A stretch of 64,000 bases of DNA from Clusia tigrina (taxonomy: Eukaryota > Arthropoda > Insecta > Diptera > Clusiidae), in NCBI GenBank assembly GCA_920105625.2, contig OV050030.1, forward strand, positions 110,156,814-110,220,813, given 5' to 3'. The position numbers were made by a program, and so were the translations under genes. Below, piece after piece: positions 13,059 through 26,908 of this stretch. Each line of letters begins with the position of its first letter. The stretch's first letter is position 1. The notes under the pieces were generated by a model. That model was not told the origin of the DNA and did no database searches. It saw only the letters and a list, made by a program, of their open reading frames with translations.

Positions 13059-15678
13059 GTGGAACCGGAGGAGATAGAGGGTGACAGAGCTAGCGTGTGT
13101 GTCGGTGGGGAAGAAATGTTGCCCAGCAGCCAAATGTCGACTGACTCAGAACAGCTGACCGGGGTCGGGCAACTATTTGAGGAAGACGACCTCCTTGACT
13201 ATACCGAAGGAGAGGAGGACGCGGACGTGACGACGGTGAAGGTAAGAATGATAGATTCCTATGGAGCTGATCCAAATTTGATCGTCCGCCTGGGTTCCGC
13301 TGGTTTCGACCCGGCCTTCATCCAAGAGTCGTGGATTTCCGGCAACAAAATCTGCGGTCTAAAGAGGAGAGGTTTCAAGCTGCTAGGCACACAGAGCAGA
13401 GATAAGACTCGTGCTTGTATATTAGCAAATGATAGCATTAACATCTTGCTCACACAGTTAAGTAATGGCGATAAAGTGGCGGCAAGCATAAGCTGCCAAA
13501 TAGCAGTTTCTGGGTAGCCTTTGCATATGTGCCCCAAGATAAGGACGCCCCACCGAAGGAGGTTCGGGCATTGGTGATGGAGGCAGCCGCAGCCAGCAGG
13601 AGCTTGGTTGTTTCCAACGCTCACAATATATTGTGGGGAAGTACGAGGGGAGTCAACTTCAGACTTTATTATAGAAAATAAGCTTAGTGTCCTAAATTTA
13701 GGATGGAGAGTTTCGAATGAAAATTCGAATTGAATTCCCAGTATCTCCAGTTAAGGCTTATAGAAATAAACGGATAACGGACTGGGGAAAGTATAGAAGA
13801 CTCTCCGGGCCTCACTGCCAAGGATTCCCCCGTCTGACACCACAGACCCTGTGGAATTAGACGGGGCTGATTAATAAGGTAACCAAGGCCTTTAATAGTT
13901 CACTGACAGCCGGGTGCCTGGTTGTAAAACTGAGAAGCAAGAATAAACCACCTTGTTGGTCGATGGGTCTAGGCCTTTTTCGGAAGTCTAATAGGCGGTT
14001 ATTCAACAGGGCTAAAACTTCGGGTCTGCCTCTAGCTCTGCCAAAGCGGGCAGGTCCTCACATGTAAATCCTAAAGACTTCAGACCAATCAGTCTCACGC
14101 GTTTCCTCCTAAAAACATTGGAGAGATTGATGGATGCACACTTACGGGAAGTTATACAAACTGGTAGAATCTCCTCGGCACAGCATGCATACACGAAGGG
14201 CAAATCGTCAGAGACGTCGTTACACGTTCTTATTGGTATAGTGGAAAAAGCCATCCAGTAGAAGGATTTTGCATTGGCGACGTTCATTGACATTGAAGGC
14301 GCTTTTAACAATATAACTGCGAACTGATGTGGTTGCACTGATAGCCAGAAAGGTAACTGCCAGCTTAGGTACCTACATACACTTTAAACAGATAGGTCTG
14401 CAGGGGCACTCCTCCGGGAGGAGTTCTCTCCCCCCTGCTCTGGAATTTGGCGGTAAATTCCTTACTGCTAGCCCTAGAGAGGGGGGGTTGGCACGCCATC
14501 GCCTATGCTGACGATTTGGCAATTGTGATTAGAGGTAAATATCCAAACACTCTTATGGATATTTTGTGCTCTAGCATGGCCACGCTTGCTTGTTGGATGG
14601 GAAGAAGAGGATTAGAGTTAACCCCCATAAAATGTAATTGATCCTCTTTTCCAAGAAAAATATATCTCCTACGGTCTGCCCACTAACATACAAAAATGTG
14701 GAAATTCCGATGAAGGAGACAGTCAAATATTTGGGACATGATAGGAAACTTACCTGGAAACCTAATATTGAAGAAATAGTTAGAAAGGCCAATATTGCTT
14801 TGTCCACATGTAAAAGAGCGATCAGAATCAGGTGGGGGTTATCCCCAGGATTTATGCACTAGCTGTACATTTCGGTGGTCAGACCTATATTGCTATATGG
14901 AATACTGGTATGGTGATAACAAAGCTCTTTGAAGCTTCTGAGCAAGGTCCAAAGAATGGCTTTTCTGTGCATTTCTGGTCCTTTAAGGACCACTCCAAGT
15001 AAAGCTTTTGAGGTGATACTCAACCTACCTACATTAGAGCTGGTAGGGAAACAAGTGGCCGCCACATCAGCACTAAGGCTGAAATGTGCATACCTGGAGT
15101 AGTTTTATCCAACACATTGACTACTCTATACCTAATCTCAACTTCGATAGGCGCTTCCAGACATATATTCCGTCTAGAAGAGAGTGGCAAACACTCATGC
15201 TATGGAGAAGGGGGAACTAAATTTCTATACCGACGGATCCAAACTTGACGCTATAGTCGGCTTTGGAGTTTTCTCAAAAGAACTGGGACTGCAACTTTCG
15301 ATCCGTCTCCCCGACCACTGAAGTGTTTACCAAGCAAAGGCACTAGCCATAAAGGAGGTAGCCGTCTACTTAAATATACATGCTGTGACAAAGAATATTA
15401 TAAATATCTACTCGGATAGCCACGCGGCCATCAAGTCAATGAACTCGGTGGCACTGAAATCAAAGGTTGTTCAGGACTGCCGGGTAGCCCTAAATGATAT
15501 CAGTACCGTTTTCAGGGTACGCCTTATATGGGTTCCGGGGCACAGGGATATTGAGAGGAACTGTAGAGCTGATGAGTTAGCCAGACGGGGCACCAACCTT
15601 CCTTTATGCACGGACAGAGTAAATCAGAGGTGCGTTGTTACGCGGTTGTATCACAATGGACCAAGGTGGTCTGAGTGA
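13059..15678 (+). pseudogene. LOA-A ORF2 (EN, RT, RNase H), broken
   Basis: Endonuclease start at about 13230-13517: LIVRLGSAGFDPAFIQESW (catalytic Glu kept) and RACILAN. The later endonuclease is largely gone (13520-13990). RT: about 14050-14330 (DFRPISLTRFLLKTLERL, AQHAYTKGKSSETSLH, ATFIDIEGAFNN), then 14447-14641 with IAYADDLAIVIRG (YADD box) and 14638-14862 (VKYLGHDRKLTWKPN). RNase H: about 15215-15640, with FYTDGSK, IYSDSHAAIKSM and WVPGHRDIERNCRADELAR, i.e. the D-E-D-H framework apart from a damaged second box. At least six frame breaks. Confidence 0.8.
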
Positions 15679-15734
15679 GCTGGTCCATGGACCGGCTGCC
15701 ACGATAACCTAACATAACCTAACCTTCACAGTGC

Positions 15735-16790
15735 CTGGGCAGTCGCTGTACCAGTTTATGCTAATGCCGTTTGGTCTATGCAACGCGGCTCAGCGATTGT
15801 TTAGGCTGATGGATAAGGTAATTCCCCAAAGGTTCAAGTTTAATGTGTTTGTGTATTTGGATGACCTAGGAATATCAAGACACTTCCCATCGCATATGCG
15901 AATATTAAGTGAGGTAACCGAATGCTAGAGGAAGGCATACTTGTCTATAGGATTATGAAAGTACAAATTCTGCTTCAGACAATGGAGTTATTTCGTTATT
16001 GGAGGAGGAGGGGAAAGTTCAAGCTATTTGTCAAATCCCTGTGCCGAGATCTGTGCGAGAAGTGCAGAGATTTTTAGGAACAGCTGGTGAGTATAGGCGG
16101 TTTATGAAAGATTATGCCCAAAAAGGGGCCCCGTTGACGGAGACCCTCAAGAAAGTGCTGAAATTTGTAATGACGGAGCAAGCAGTTGTTGCTTTTGAAA
16201 TTTAGAAGAGGGTCCTGGGCTCCGTTGGCCCACCCCAATTTCCAGAAACATTTTTACATTCAGTGCGATGCCTCACCAGTTGGGATAGAGGCCGTCCTGT
16301 ACCAATTGAATAAAGAGGGTATGGATCGGCCAACTACCTTTCACTCGCAAAAATTGAATCAGGCACTGCTGGCCGATTGGCAAGGTGGTCGTTACAGTTG
16401 CAGTCTTACGATTTCAAAACAGAACATCGAAAGGGTACTGACAACATTGTATCAGGCACTCTGTCCCGCGCAGTGGAGACGCTCCGCTTGGAGGAAGCTG
16501 GGTTTTTGGGGTTAGAGACAACCGAGTTCGAGTCAGAAGATTATTTGAATAGGGTTCTGCATATAGAGGAACACTCAGAAGGCTTTCCGAACGTGAAGCT
16601 AGAGGGAGGCATGGTTTTAAAGCGTACATGTTTCCCAGGTGATGAGTATGGCAAATCTAGATGGAATTTATAGGCACCGGAGATTTGAACCTCAACCTTA
16701 AGAACCCAGGCTCATGAAGCAAAAGCTGCAGCACATGGTGGGATAACAAAGACCTCATGTGAAGGGGTGTAGAGTGTGTAAGAAAACTAA
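15735..16790 (+). pseudogene. Gypsy RT second half, RNase H, H2C2 block
   Basis: Continues the gypsy RT after the LINE: LYQFMLMPFGLCNAAQRLFR, then VFVYLDDLGI (YLDD, catalytic), then the connection VREVQRFLGTAGEYRRFM and RNase H (HFYIQCDASPVGIEAVLYQ, FHSQKLN). SYDFKTEHRKGTDNIVSGTLSR follows at about 16400-16480 in another frame, and a His/Cys block (HEAKAAAHGG ... CRVCKK, about 16712-16785) matches the zinc-binding start of integrase. Frameshifts near 15925, 16200 and 16400. The catalytic core of integrase is absent, replaced by the (AT)n array. Confidence 0.8.
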
Positions 16791-16840
16791 GAGTAGTAAC
16801 CAGACCCTGTGACTAGTTATGGGAAGGGACGTGAAAACTG

Positions 16841-17306
<466 letters not shown>

Positions 17307-17316
17307 ATTTATAGTT

Positions 17317-17445
17317 GCCCGGATAGCTCAGGGTTGCGGAGTTAAGACACGTATCTCGGGGTGTAGTACGTCGGCCCTGGCCTGCGTTGGGACGCTGTTC
17401 CGAAATGATGAGGCGACGTTTCCACTCGAGTTCCGGCGGAGTTTT
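17317..17445 (+). other. tRNA-like / possible SINE head
   Basis: GCCCGGATAGCTCAG (about 17318-17332) is identical to the acceptor/D-arm start of insect tRNA-Lys(UUU) and contains an A-box-like TAGCTCAGGG. The following bases do not fold into a full tRNA as far as I can see. The only B-box-like string (ACTCGAGTTCC, about 17425) is roughly 100 bases downstream, too far for a tRNA gene. A tRNA-derived SINE fragment is possible, and chance cannot be excluded. Confidence 0.3.
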
Positions 17446-17471
17446 TAGACCTCTTGCCAACGCGTGTGTTT

Positions 17472-17707
17472 TGTTGATATCGTAAATTTTCCTGCCGTCT
17501 CTACTTTTTCCTGTTTGGGTTCTGGTACTTTTTTTTGTTTATTGTTGTTATTAGTCGGTCCGCTGTTCTGCTGAATGGTACCAGTCCAGGTTTAGTTACA
17601 GTTCAGAGGTATGGAGGGCGCTGCCTCAGACTAGTCGAAATTTAAACTTAAAGGATTGACCGGCTGTACCGCTAAAACGGTCAATTGTGGAATAACGGGA
17701 GGTAACA
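17472..17707 (+). repeat. Gypsy 3' LTR
   Basis: About 236 bp, TGTTGATATCG...GGTAACA, homologous to the 5' LTR (5299-5533) throughout with scattered substitutions. The bases from 17708 to 17928 are unique A+T-rich DNA with a GTATTGTATTGTAT tract and no gene. Confidence 0.75.
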
Positions 17708-17928
17708 AAAAGAGGAAAATATAACATATAATACAATCGAGGGCAGAGAGTCGTTTGAGCCACATAGTCACTCGTCTCCTCGGTCCATCTCATATGTTAA
17801 CCTAATTCAATTTATAAAGTATTTAAGTATATTCGAGTATTTCTTTACTTACTTTTCTAATTATAAATGTACGATGTGTAGAGAGCCCCTAGCTCAGTAC
17901 AAGTAGTATTGTATTGTATTGTATATAT

Positions 17929-18117
17929 TAGCGTGACATTCTGTTATATGGAAACATTTTTTTAATCAAATTTTTTAAGTCTCACCCCCCAAATCGGTTC
18001 TGTTTTATGAAAAAAAAATTACAAACAAATTTCATAGCGATAAGTTAAGTTTTGGGCGTGCGCACGCCCTTCAAAATTTTATATGAGCCTTACAGTATGA
18101 ACTATATTGATATTTTG
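17929..18117 (+). repeat. Left terminal inverted repeat
   Basis: Pairs with 20521-20696 in inverse orientation: AAGTCTCACCCCCCAAATCG, TTCATAGCGATAAGTT, GGGCGTGCGCACGCCC, ATGAACTATATTGATATTTT. About 85% identical by eye with small indels. GGGCGTGCGCACGCCC is itself palindromic. Confidence 0.9.
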
Positions 18118-18475
18118 GTCATATATTTTTAAAATGTCTTTTGAGCCTAAAATGGTATTATTATAAGTTGTACCTTTGATTTTTAAATTATTTATTTTAA
18201 TTCTAGTCAAAAGGCAGCAAGATTCAAATCATTTATAGCCCCCCTCCCCCTAAAATAAACATTATAAACGCGACTTTTTGTGCAACACATGAAAAAAACA
18301 AAATTATGTTTATGTTAAATACGCAAAAAATGAGCAAGCAATAATGTTAACAAAAAGCAAGTACCGCTATTTTCCATTGAAGCAAAAGAAACGTAGCAAA
18401 AATTGTGATTTATTTCATGATTAATTCATTCGAGTTTATTCTTTCCTATTGTTCTGAAAAAATAAGATTACTAAA
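18118..18475 (+). other. Transposase upstream region
   Basis: 358 bp between the left inverted repeat and the transposase ATG, A+T-rich, with GCCCCCCTCCCCC at about 18238. It should hold the promoter, but I cannot point to a defined TATA/initiator pair. Confidence 0.4.
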
Positions 18476-20429
18476 ATGAGTGCAAGATCATTACGCGAAA
18501 AATATTATTTGATTGGCTATGCCTCTAATCAACTTACGGGTTCCAAGTTACCTTCAAAAAAAGAAGTAATAAAGGTGTTGTTTTTTAATTGGCGTGTTGT
18601 AAATATGAGTTTACGAGAAAGTGTTAAGTTAGTTATTGAAGAACTTTTGATTTTTTGGGAAAAAGCGCGCATACCCACAAGAGAAAAGCAACATTGCATT
18701 GCAAAACTGGAAAAGCTACATACAGAATGGACGAATTTAAAAAAAAGTTGTGGAAGGAATACAGATAACCAGAAAAACAAAGAAAAGACCTGGGTTGAAA
18801 GCTTAGAACAAATTTTTGACGTGGCGCATGCAAATGCCTTAGAATTAATAACTGTGGAGGAAGATAAAGCATTCTTGATAAGCCAGAGGCAGGAAGGTCG
18901 ACCAGGACATATGTACGGAATTGATTATAAGACAATTCAAATGGAGATTCAAGCTGAACACCGCGAACAGATTAAGTTAAAGCGAGTTGAACGTAATAAA
19001 CGTGAACAAAATATTATAAGTAAGATTAATAATTAACTTAGATTATTAATGAACTTTTCTATAATAGAGGTAATTTTTTTTTTATGTTCAAGGTGAAACC
19101 GTGCAATTTCAGTCATCATCTGAAAGTGTTCAAAGTTTTCAAGCCACAGAGTCCCACGATGAAATTGTTAAAGTTCGCTCAAAAAATGCAAGAGTAAAAC
19201 AAACAATTATTACTCCAAAATTAGCTATTGCATTAGATTATTGCAAAATAAGTAACAGAAATGCTGTTCACATTATTTCTGCTGTATTGCAATCATTAGG
19301 AAAAGACATTGCTGACTACATCATTAATAGATCTTCAATTCATATGGCAAGAGAAAAGATGCGTAAGAAAAGAGCGTTGGAACTACAAAAGAATTTTAAA
19401 TTGAATAAACAAGACATTATAACATTACATTGAGATGGTAAACTTTTACCAGCATTAACGGGCAATGCAAATGTTGATAGACTTCCTATAGTCATATCTA
19501 GTGGAGAGATGGAACAGTTGTTGGAAATACCTGCAATGAAATGTGGTTCAGGAACAGAACAAGCCGATGCTGTTTATAATTGTATTTCCAAATGGGGTCT
19601 ACAATGAGAAATTAAATGCATTGTGTTCGATACAACTGCGGTCAATACTGGGCGCTTGAAAGGTACATGCACGTTACTTGAAAAATCCTTAAATAGAGAA
19701 CTTTTTTGGCTGCCTTGTAGACATCACATTTACGAAATTATATTGAAAAGTGTTTTTGAAACCAAATTTGACTGCAGTACAAGTCCCTTCGTAAAATTAT
19801 TTGAAAATTTTAAAAAATCGTGGAACAATTTGAATATAAACAATTGGCAAGCTGGAATTCAAGATGAATTAGCTATGTATCATTTGCAAGGGTCAAAAAC
19901 CAGAATAATAAATTTTGTAAATAATGTTTTGAGTGAGAAGCAGCCTAGAGAAGATTATAAAGAGCTTTTGGAGCTTGTCCTGATGTTTCTTGGCGAAAAA
20001 TTGAACAAGTCCAAAGCAAGCGTAATGATAAGATCACCAGGAGCTTTTCATCATGCACGGTGGATGGCAAAAGCCATTTATAGCTTGAAAATATTTTTGT
20101 TGCGGAAGGAATTTGCTTTATCAGAGATTCAACTGGCAGGATTGCGTAAAATTTGTATTTTTATGATCCAAATATACATAGAGGCTTGGTTTTCTGCTCC
20201 TTCAGCCATAAAAGCACCAAATACGGACTTTACATTTTTAAATAGACTTCATAATTTCGAAAAAATTGATACAGATATATCGCAAGTATCTATAAACAAG
20301 TTTTTAAATAATCTATGGTACTTAGGCTCAGAAAACGAAGAGCAAACACAATTTCTTATGCAAGTTGTGACGGACTATCGCAAACGTTTCCCAAATTCAA
20401 ATAAATCGACTATATCAAAAGTACTTTAA
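18476..20429 (+). pseudogene. Transposase, two exons, two TGA codons
   Basis: Likely cut-and-paste transposase. Exon 1 is 18476-19019 (ATG at 18476). An intron at 19020-19092 (73 bp, GTAAGATT...TTCAAG, phase 1) restores the frame into exon 2, 19093-20429. Exon 2 is open except for TGA at about 19431 (before DGKLLPALTG, where relatives I recall have Trp) and TGA at about 19605 (before EIKCIVFDTT). Conserved-looking features: CIVFDTTAVNTGRLKG with a candidate catalytic Asp, then LPCRHHIYEI (C-x-H-H, reminiscent of the hAT-type C/H insertion), then SPGAFHHARWMAKAIYSLK and KAPNTDFTFL. Exon 1 is Lys/Glu-rich. Length about 625 aa. Proteins with these motifs recur in arthropod and cnidarian genomes as uncharacterised, but I cannot name the superfamily (hAT- or Sola-like are options). 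Confidence 0.75.
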
Positions 20430-20520
20430 TTTTAATACACATTTTATAAAAAATGAATAGAGAATTTTTTCTACTTTCTTGTAAAACAATTTAAATAAAA
20501 AAAAAAAAAAAATATATGAA

Positions 20521-20696
20521 CAAAATATCAATATAGTTCATACGTTAAGGCTCGTATAAAACTTTGAAGGGCGGGCGCACGCCCAAATCTCAACTTATCG
20601 CTATGAAATTTTTTTTGTATTTTTTTTTCATAAAACTGAACCGATTTGGGGGTGAGACTTGGTAAAATCAAACTTTTGAAAATTAATGTCACCCTA
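20521..20696 (-). repeat. Right terminal inverted repeat
   Basis: Starts CAAAATATCAATATAGTTCA and ends GTCACCCTA; reverse complement of the left repeat, including the GGGCGGGCGCACGCCC segment. Begins 91 bases after the transposase stop. An A-run (about 20499-20511) lies between. Confidence 0.9.
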
Positions 20697-20751
20697 GTAT
20701 ATATACATAAAGCTAGAACTGTGAAAAAACGTAAATTCATTTGGTGGGAAC

Positions 20752-23579
<2,828 letters not shown>

Positions 23580-23849
23580 GTCACTTAATTTTAATTTATT
23601 TAAATTTAAAATTCCTCAGAGTTGCATTTAAACCATTTATTAATTCTTCATTTTCTCAACTCTTAATGAGTTTCCCGAATATAAACAAACTTACAAACAT
23701 CAGAAATGCTTATGTGACGGTGGTTACTGAAGATTGCTGCAAAAATTGCCTAACAACCAAGCCAATAAATCGGACTCGTTTTATGTTCTCTTGCTTTAAT
23801 ATTAAACAGCGAATATACACCTACAATTGCGGCAGCAAGTAAGTTAGTC

Positions 23850-24804
23850 ATGCCAGCCCCACAAGCAAACGAAAGAACAAGAAAAATTAGGGAGCATAAC
23901 TCTAACGAGCTAATAAAGAGCTTAATATCAATAATTGGTGAAAAAGCGTTCTACGTAACTCCAATAAAACGTGGTAATATTTTAGAAACGAAAATCCAGG
24001 TAAACCAGGAAAATGATTACCGTAAAATTGTTTCAGATTTTGAAGAACAAAAGAAAAACTTCTTCACTTACCAGCTTAAAAGCGCTAAGGGTCTACAGAT
24101 TATTGTAAAAGGCATTGGCTCCTGCTTGGCTCCAGAGAAAGTAAAAAATGTTAATAATATTAGAAACATAAATAATTCAAAGTAAAAAATGTTAATAATA
24201 TTAGAAACAGAGAATGAGAACATTTGTAACTTAAAATATTTGTTGCACCGTAGAGTTACCGCGTAGAAGAACCGCATAAACGAGCAGGACCCGTCCATTG
24301 CCTGAACTGCCAAGAATTTGGCCATACTAAGTCTTACTATAAGTTACCCTCCGTTTACGTTGTGTATGGGGACCTATATGGTACCGCTAAATGTGAGAAA
24401 CCAAAAGATGACTCAAAAATAAAAAAAATGTATCAATTGCGGTGGAAACCACACTGCCAACTATAGGGGCTGCCCTGTTTACGCGCACGTTAATCGATCT
24501 TTGACCAAAAAATCAAATCCTATATCCACTCAGCCCATGAATCTGTTTAATTCCAATTTCTCCAAGTCAGCCTAACCATCTACCAGTCAATTTTCATACG
24601 CTAATGTTTTAAAGTCTAGCCACTCTATAGTGCAAAAAGAGCCATCAGCAAACGAAATTCACAGCTTTAATTTTAGTCGCCTTCAAGCTTTAATAGAGAC
24701 TTTAATTCAGGCAGTAAATAATTTTACAACCAGCATGACCTGCATGATGCAGGAAATGTTGAAAATGCAATCTACACTGCTGCAGGCGGTATTAAACAAA
24801 CTAT
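23850..24804 (+). pseudogene. Jockey-B ORF1
   Basis: MPAPQANERTRKIREHNSNE start (the usual APIYLRE block altered), then IIGEKAFYVTPIKRGNILET. A 41-bp-offset tandem duplication (copies 24138-24168 and 24179-24209) breaks the frame. Zinc-knuckle region at about 24297-24475: CLNCQEFGHTKSYY, then a decayed second knuckle, then KCINCGGNHTANYRGCPVY. C-terminal helix-rich tail (LQALIETLIQAVNNF ... MMQEMLKMQ) to about 24804, directly followed by ORF2. Gag-like nucleic-acid-binding protein. Confidence 0.75.
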
Positions 24805-26529
24805 GAACCTAAAAATCTGTTTCTGGAACGCAAACGGCATCCACCAACATAAAAACGAACTTGAATATTTCCTATTTGATAAACAAATTGACGTAATGCT
24901 GATCTCTGAGACACATTTGAGGTCTGGAAGCTTTTTCAAAATCAATTCATATACTTTATACGACACCAAGGACCCCCGAGGAAGAGCTTGTGGTGGCTCG
25001 GCAATACTTATAAAGTCGCGACTCAAACACTATTCTCTGGGAGACACTCGTGAGGATTACCTTCAGGCAACAAATATTTGCGACGAAAATTTCAATCAGG
25101 ACCTGGTGATTTCATCGATTTATTCTCCTCCCAGATTTTCAATCACAGAAAGTCAATACAGTAATTTTTATAAATCACTAGGACCAACAATGGTCGCGGA
25201 AGCAGCCATCCCTCTGAGATTTAATATTCGGGATATTGAAACCGCTATTCCTGGCTTAAACTCGAGGAAAGCCCCAGGTAATGAGAAAATCAGTAATAAG
25301 ATGCTTTTAGAACTGCCCCGTATAGTAAGAAAAATAATTCTTTTCATTTTTAATGCTATTTTATGCTTCCAACAGTATCTTACTAAATGGAAGGTTTCGT
25401 TGATTACCATGTTACCTAAGCCCGGAAAAGATCATACGAAAGCAGAATCTTATAGACCTATTAGCCTATTATCTAATATGTCAAAACTATTTGAAAAATT
25501 TCTTATGAGCAAGCTGACCCCCATACTAAATAAGAATGGATGCATTCCAGATCATCAATTTAGATTCAGAAGATATATAGCACTATTGAACAAACACATA
25601 GACTTGTAAACGTAGTTAGAAAAACGTTCGAAGAAAAGAAATATTGTTCTGCCCTCTTCATTGACGTTTCCATGGCATAAAGGTTTAATTTTGAAATTAA
25701 AGGAAAACTTATCCGCAAACACTCATAAGCTATTTAAAAACTATTTAACTGGACGAAAATTTATCATCAAAGAAGGTAATTTTTTGAGCACACCTCAACC
25801 GATTGAAGCCGGAGCTCCCCAAGGCAGCATTTTGATCCTATCTTATATTTGATATACGGCTCTTATATGCCAATAAGCAATAATATCCTCGTATCAACAT
25901 TCGCTGATGATACAGCTTTCCTAAGCGTCCACGAAAACCCTCAAGAAGCATCCCGCAAATTACAGGAATATATATCTCAGTTGGAAAAATGGCTACAACA
26001 ATGGAGGATAAAGGTGAACGAACAACAATGTGTACATATTACATTTACATTGCGCAGGGACACATGCCCGCCTATCCATATCAATACCCAGAGTATACCG
26101 AAACACAGCGAGGTTAAATACCTCGGTATTCATCTTGATTGTCGATTAACATGGAAAACCCACATAGAAGCAAAGTTGATCCAAATGAAACTAAAAACAG
26201 TTCAAATTAATTGGCTTATTGGGAGAAATTCTACACTAAGCCTAGCCTGTAAACTTCTACTATACAGCTCGATTCTAAAACCAATATGGTGCTACGGGAT
26301 ACAGCTATGGGGTACTGCCTCAGCGTCAAATATAAAGAAAATTCAAAGGCGACAAAATAAAATCCTCCGAATGATTACAGCCGCTCCGTGGTATGCCAAA
26401 AACTCGTGCATTCACAAAGATCTAAGCGTCCCGATGGAAAAAACTGTGTTTTTAAAACATGTGACAAACGTATATAAAGAAGCTTGTGTTCAACCCAAAT
26501 CCACTGGCCCGCAATATTCTAAATTATAG
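24803..26529 (+). pseudogene. Jockey-B ORF2, endonuclease joined to RT by deletion
   Basis: Opens with MNLKICFWNANGIHQHKNEL at 24803. Endonuclease continues through LISETHLRS, GGSAILIKS and SIYSPPRFSITESQYSNF, then runs at about 25190 in the same frame straight into the pre-RT linker (TMVAEAAIPLRFNIRDIE) and RT (SRKAPGNEKISNKML, KPGKDHTKAESYRPISLLSN). The GDFNAKH-WGS and SDH endonuclease motifs are therefore missing. After 25609 the frame changes: the AFDKVWH box is mostly deleted near 25670, GAPQGSI is at about 25810, and 25849-26529 is open with STFADDTAFLS and the thumb (YLGIHLDCRLTWKTH, PIWCYGIQLWG). Confidence 0.8.
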
Positions 26530-26908
26530 AGGTCACGAGAAGGAGGGACACCCTTGCTCTCAGCCGATTAGGTGATACGTGAAAGACATCCACAGAAGAA
26601 ATCGCAGAAACAATTTTTTTTTTCTAGCATTGGCTGGACTTAATAATAAACAGTTATAGAGTTAAGATTTGATTACTTATTGTTACTCCAATTTATAGTT
26701 AAGATACAATAAATAATAAATGAAAAAAAAAAATATTTCAAAGTAACGCACCCTAATTTTGAAAAGTATAATAAATGGCGTTGCCACCTCAAATTCAACA
26801 TTTTGCTTGTTAAGAAGCATCTTTGAAAATAACCCAGTCTAATTTAATCTCTTTTTATCAGCAAGTAACCATGAGGGCTAACATTATTTTTACTAGTTGT
26901 AGCGTAAA

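Larger units (their letters stand above)
11621..15724 (+). mobile_element. LOA-A, RNase H-bearing I/LOA-type LINE
   Basis: Flanked by TTCACAGTGC at 11611-11620 and 15725-15734, a 10-bp target duplication, and inserted in the gypsy RT. About 350 bp of 5' UTR, ORF1 with a DUF4780-like domain, then ORF2 with endonuclease, RT and RNase H. The 3' end is AACCTAACATAACCTAACC, a short-repeat tail instead of poly(A). Both ORFs are damaged by frameshifts and deletions. It belongs with LOA-B and LOA-C by domain make-up; assignment to LOA rather than I is an inference. Confidence 0.85.
17929..20696 (+). mobile_element. DNA transposon with long inverted repeats
   Basis: About 2.77 kb bounded by inverted repeats 17929-18117 and 20521-20696 and carrying one transposase gene in the middle. 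The left end reads TAGCGTGACATT; the reverse complement of the right end reads TAGGGTGACATT. Flanks are TATATAT-like on both sides, compatible with a TA-rich target duplication (TATA or TATATA) but not resolvable in such sequence. The superfamily is not recognised with confidence; see the transposase entry. Confidence 0.85.
23694..26733 (+). mobile_element. Jockey-B LINE
   Basis: ORF1 with zinc knuckles, ORF2 with endonuclease and RT, then a 3' UTR ending CAATAAATAATAAATG plus an 11-base A-run at 26723-26733, so the 3' end is intact. The 5' limit is uncertain; I place it before the first recognisable ORF1 block. ORF2 carries a large in-frame deletion and smaller frame breaks. Confidence 0.8.

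Noticed and set aside
17881..17930. GAGAGCCCCTAGCTCAG as a second tRNA-like start
   Set aside because: Only a TAGCTCAG 8-mer with no cloverleaf continuation; too weak.
18238..18255. C-rich run upstream of the transposase as a regulatory site
   Set aside because: A single CCCCCCTCCCCC tract with no positional support; left as sequence description only.
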